64,000 nt of DNA, taken from positions 2,270,375-2,334,374 of the forward strand of contig VYZI01000083.1 in the NCBI GenBank assembly GCA_013397695.1. Direction: 5' to 3'. The translations under genes and the position numbers were made by a program. How positions within the stretch are numbered: position 1 is the first letter of the stretch; each line of letters opens with the position of its first letter. The notes under the pieces are model-generated. The model worked only from the letters and a program-made list of their open reading frames with translations, was not told where the DNA came from and ran no database searches. Positions 59,721 to 64,000 of this stretch are shown here, one piece after another. Source of the stretch: Centropus unirufus. Taxonomy: Eukaryota; Chordata; Aves; Cuculiformes; Centropidae.

Positions 59721-62700
59721 GTAAGTGTCATTTAGAATATTTTCCTCCAGTTGCATTACCCAAACTCATACACACCCGAGTTCATCCACAACCTTTTTAC
59801 CTGCTCACTCCTGTGAGGTCCCCTGAGGTTTCTTGCTATTAACACCCTCTTTGGTGACTCAAAGGAGTTTCGTGTCATCTGCATGATTGGAGATCTCCAT
59901 ATCTACTTTGGTCTTCAGATCATCCTCTTCAATAAAATCAGCACCAATCTCTAGCGGCGAGGGACTGACTCTCTTCTTCTAAGTAAGGGAGAACTGTTTT
60001 GGTTTTTTTTTCTTTTCTTCTTCTTTTGGTGTGTAATCGGCTCAAGAACTTTTTTTTAAAATATAAATAGATAAGCTCTCTGAATTCTTTTTATTCACAT
60101 AATTCATTGACATCTTCATGCAACACCAGCAGGCAGCTGAAGAAGATTTCCCCCAAGAGGAGCAGACTTCATCCTAACAGACCAGATGTATTTATCTTCT
60201 TGGTGATTTTGTTCTAAAGATGAACTCTACCACCACACCATGGGCAGACATTGCCCTTATCAGTTCACGGTCCATTTTCAGTACTCTACCGATAGCCTTT
60301 TTTGCAGCTTCAACGTACATTTCAAAAATATTAGGATTGGAATCAACATGGATGCAAATTCTGACTTTGAGCCAGCCTTAATAGTAAACTTATGAAATAC
60401 AGGCTTTGCAAAATGCCTCCTGTTATTGAAAGGGAAGCGTGAGAATACTAATATTTGTTTAGTGTAATTTTTCTTACAGTTTATAAGCACCTAAAGATTT
60501 CAGATCAAGCGTAGATCCTAATGAAGAATGCAAATTCCACAGCTCACAGCTGTGAGAAAAATACCAAGCGTGAACAGCTTATAAATTTTGGTGAAGTTCT
60601 CCAAAAGCTGTGGTTTTCTCTCTTAAAATGGCCCTACTTCTATGAACAAGTAAACACTGAAAGACTATCACAGTTTCTATGAGGCTTTTTAGAACTATGC
60701 TAAGGATTTTTAAAATAGCCTCATATAGAGGTCAGTAAAGATCAATGTGTATTATTTTGCAATGTAATTCCAGAAATTTACATGTTATTGACCTATTAGT
60801 ATCAAAGATCATAAAATCTTCTTAGCACAAATGTAATTTGATTTTTGGTAGGTGCGCTTGGGGTTTTTTTATTTGTTTTGATTCTTTTGTTTAAGGCAAC
60901 AGACATACCAAACAAACAAACAAAAAAGGAGTTAAGGCAAATGCCAATACACAAGACTTACATTTTCTTCTCTAAATATTCTATTATTCATTCCTCCCCT
61001 TCCACACACAGCACATATTTTAAAAGCTAAGTAAATGGGTTTTGCTTGAACAGATTTATTAAAATACGTAGAAAATAGTTAATGTCTTTTTGGTGGGAAA
61101 TAGCTGTGGTATATGCAATACCAGATCAGATCCCTTAATCAAACAAAAAACTGTCAGAGATTGCTCCAGCTAAAGATTAATTGCGCTAACTTAAGTCAGA
61201 CAAAATATATTTTGGCATTGCTTCTGACAGATGAATATAAAACAAACATTAGGGATCAGCTTGCAGCTAACAATATGCAAAATCAAAGAATATAAAAAAT
61301 TTAAAACTTTTATGGGAGCGTTGATTAGCTTTTGTTCTAAAAACTGCCAAGAAGAGACTTTGCTGTTAATCTTGTTACACATCCACTTAGCAAACAGAAA
61401 CAAGGATCCTTAAAAGCCCTGCTATTCAAACAAGATAATAGACACTGAATGAGCACCACGTATTCGTGGCCTGTGCAAAAATGGCTTCTTTTTTCATTTA
61501 TTGGACAGAAATAAAATAGTAAAAACCTCAAATTATCTCTGAAGTCACATATGACTGGGTAAGCTGATTAAAATAAAGTATAAGGCCTATATATTTTTCA
61601 TTTGAAGGTTAAATTCTCAATTAATTTTTCAGCATGTTGCCAATTCTGCTGAGCGCGGGTGCTAACTGCAGCAAACCCATAGCTTTCACTGTTTGAATTC
61701 ACATGTTGAATTCAAGGCACAGTCAGAGATCTCATGGGCTCAGGAGTGCTGAAACCCAAACCTCCATTATCGCATAAAACCAAAATCCCAAGCATCACTT
61801 TTCAGATTTTTTAAATTCTATTAACAGAAAAAAACTTGTTATTCTTGATTATGCGTATTTCACATTTTTTACTCATTTGCCTTTTAGTGAAAGCAAAAAT
61901 CTTCAAAGAGCCTTCATCGTAAATGCCCTTCAATAAAATACATGAAGAATAAACAGAATGCGTGCAGAAATATTTTCAGGTTGAGTACCTGAATGAACTT
62001 TGTATACAAAAAACAGGCTTGAAAATATAATGAACTGCGAAACCAAAATTAACTAACTTTCTACTGATGAAGAATATTTCAGAATATACGTTTCTTTGTT
62101 AAAAGCCTTTTTTTGGCACTTCAGTGAGCACAGGTCTCAGAGACCACAAAACTTGTTAACAGACTGAACTACATGCACGCATTCAGCCTGGCTCCTCAGT
62201 GCCGTACAATCACACCTTTCGTAGCATTTTGCCAAAAAGCAGCCCAAATTGCTTATCTTGTGTTATTATTAAGGAAAATCCAAGTACCACTAAAAATACC
62301 TAGATTCTCTCCTACAGATTCTCTCACCTTCTCATTCATTTTGACTAGAGCAGAGGCACCTCCTGACCATGAGAATTTTTACTCTATTGTTTGTCCCTTT
62401 CCCAGAGCAAGTTTAAATACATTCCTTGTTTAATACATGACAAATGAGTTCCTGCGTGCAACAACCTTTGCATTAAAGTAGCGTTAAAATAGATGCAGAT
62501 TCAATGAAGCAAGATTAATTTGAGAAAGGCCAGATTCTGAGGGAAGCCTTTTCCTCAAGGTTGGAGCTGGAAGAAAGCTATCTAACAAGTCCAATGTATC
62601 ATAAAAATAATAAATAGGAATTCCATGGTAGCATAACGAAATTCTTTCGTGGACTAGTTAGAAGACTCAGCTTGGAATTTTGTCTTTTGTCAGACAGTCA

Positions 62701-62937
62701 GAAAAAACAGTGACAAAGTTTAGGCCTGAGAATGTTACAGCGACACCAGGCACACAGCTTGCTGTCCCGTAGTCCTGAGATCCCTGCCCAGCTCCCTGGA
62801 GCTTCCAGCTCCCCTGCTCAAAACAACACCCACTGATGAAGAGACACCCTCATCTTCAGAGTACAATGGCATGTGCAGAGAGTACTGTTGAGTACAGCTC
62901 ATTAAATGGACTGTTTGCCCATATTTAAGTTAAATTA
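59721..62937. other. Unique AT-rich sequence without a recognised gene
   Basis: No gene is recognised. A T/C simple patch lies at 60000-60027. Confidence 0.45.
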
Positions 62938-63420
62938 TCATAGAATCATGGAGAGGTTTGGGTGGGAAGGGAGCTCAAAGCCCAAACAGTTCCAACCCCC
63001 TGCCATGGCCAGGGACACCTCCCACTGGATCAGGGGCTCCAAGCCCCATCCAACCTGGCCTTGAACACCTCCAGGGATGGGGCAGCCACCACTGCTCTGA
63101 GCAGCCTGGGCCAGGGCCTCCCCACCCTCACACCAAAACATTTCTGCCCAAGATCTCACCTCAACCTCCCCTCTTTCAGCTCATAACTGTTCCCTTTTAT
63201 CCTCTCCCTGCACTCTCTGATCACAAGCCCTTCCCCAGGAGCCCCTTTCAACACTGGAAGCTGCTCTAAGATCTCACCCAGAGCCTTCTCTTCTCCAGGC
63301 TGAACAACCCCAACTCTCTCCGCCTGTCCTCATACAGGACGTGCTCCAGCCCCCAGATCACCTTCATGGCCTCCCCTGGACTCACTCTAGCAGACCTACG
63401 TGCTTCCTGTGCTGAGGACA
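62938..63420 (-). mobile_element. CR1 LINE, 5'-truncated 3' end, longest CR1 copy here
   Basis: The plus strand is the antisense of about 480 bp of CR1 3' sequence: TCATAGAATCATGG at the tail, then ACCTCCCACTGGATCAGGGG, GCCTTGAACACCTCCAGGGA, CTCTTCTCCAGGCTGAACAA, CTGTCCTCATACAGGACGTG and CTTCCTGTGCTGAGGACA at the truncated 5' end. On the minus strand it would encode the end of ORF2, but the frame is broken. No target-site duplication is visible. Confidence 0.95.
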
Positions 63421-63724
63421 AAATATATTAAAAAAATTATCCTTCCTCAGCATGGACTATTATAGGTGAAAAATATAAATGAATACATAACAACCTTCAG
63501 TAACAGATAGAGTCTGAAGTATAAAACACATCACATTTCAATATACTTAACTTTAAGGTATGTAAATTTTCATCAGGTCACCAGAGAATATGACATCAAC
63601 TCACAAAGATGCTGTGTGAGCAGATAAAATAGAGAAACTGAGGCACAGATTGACTTAAGTGATATGGACCTGAGGAAAATCGTAACCTCTGTCTGAGTAA
63701 AGACATTCATGTGGTTTTCTCAAG
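63421..63724. other. Unique sequence without a recognised gene
   Basis: AT-rich DNA between the CR1 copy and the last exon candidate. Nothing is recognised. Confidence 0.45.
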
Positions 63725-63945
63725 TCCTTACTCATCGTTCCCGTTCACCAACAGTCACTGAACAACAAGCAGTCTGTCCAGCTGTGAACCAAGTCAGTCA
63801 ACTCTCCACATGGAATAATCTCGATTGCCACACGTTAGACGCCAGTGGACATCAAGAAATCACCACAGAAGAACAAGCAATAAATGGAGTGTGTACTGGG
63901 CCGTTAATTAGGCTCCCTTTACTTCAGCTGCAGTGGATTTTCAGG
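63725..63945 (+). other. Candidate exon, unidentified
   Basis: GTGGTTTTCTCAAG gives a fair acceptor before 63725, and TTCAGG followed by GTGAGG a fair donor after 63945. One frame is open through all 221 bp, entering in phase 1. It continues from an ATG at 63709 to a stop at 63970-63972, 87 codons in all. The peptide has balanced composition, with QEITTEEQAINGV followed by a hydrophobic IRLPLLQLQWIF, which is more protein-like than most frames here. No family is recognised. It is not phase-compatible with a direct join to the candidate at 59619-59720, so another exon would be needed between them if both were in one gene. Confidence 0.25.
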
Positions 63946-64000
63946 GTGAGGTGGGCTTTTTTAGGTTGTTAACAACATAATTTCCTTATATTTAGACAGC

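Noticed and set aside
62938..63269. Open frames of 73-103 codons as proline-rich proteins
   Set aside because: They are translations of the antisense and sense strands of a CR1 3' end. The same peptides appear from the CR1 copies at 40 kb and 55.7 kb.
1..64000. CRISPR array, operons, ribosome binding sites, tRNA or rRNA genes
   Set aside because: No regularly spaced repeats, no tRNA-like A/B boxes, no rRNA segments and no compact coding structure were found. The repeat content is that of a vertebrate nuclear genome.

Overview
The window looks like non-coding vertebrate nuclear DNA, most likely avian: AT-rich, with no compact gene arrangement and no long open reading frame that I recognise. 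The bird assignment rests on five fairly young, 5'-truncated CR1 LINE copies. Four keep the typical CR1 3' end with the short ATTCTATG-like terminal repeat. There is also a complete solo LTR of class II retrovirus type. I cannot name the species or chromosome, and no known protein-coding gene could be recognised, so the window is probably intergenic or inside a large intron.

Layout. An internal CR1 fragment on the plus strand lies at 513-830. A solo LTR of 431 bp with a perfect 6-bp target-site duplication lies at 6221-6651. CR1 3' ends follow at 15345-15760 (plus), 40084-40425 (minus), 55708-55998 (minus) and 62938-63420 (minus), with a much older CR1/L3-like remnant on the minus strand around 22740-23250. 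A four-base run of N at 19698-19701 is flanked by two nearly identical blocks 181 bp apart, most simply read as an unmerged assembly overlap. A separate near-identical repeat of about 80 bp occurs at 18192-18270 and 21680-21760.

The rest is mostly unique sequence. In it I found stretches with splice-site-like borders and an open frame, on both strands: 5914-6098(-), 11086-11229(-), 17682-17983(+, a possible last exon with AATAAA 16 bp after the stop), 25384-25503(+), 27096-27287(-), 36085-36185(+), 59619-59720(+) and 63725-63945(+). None matches a protein I can name. Since such pseudo-exons arise often by chance in 64 kb, each is a low-confidence hypothesis. Several AT-rich blocks with clustered TAATTA motifs and short perfect inverted repeats look like possible conserved regulatory elements. 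One 116-bp CpG cluster near 47.7 kb stands out from its surroundings.

No tRNA, rRNA, CRISPR array or intact mobile-element coding region was seen. The features do not form a pathway or an operon. The most useful observations are the dated retroviral insertion, the probable assembly artefact and the short list of exon and enhancer candidates to test.
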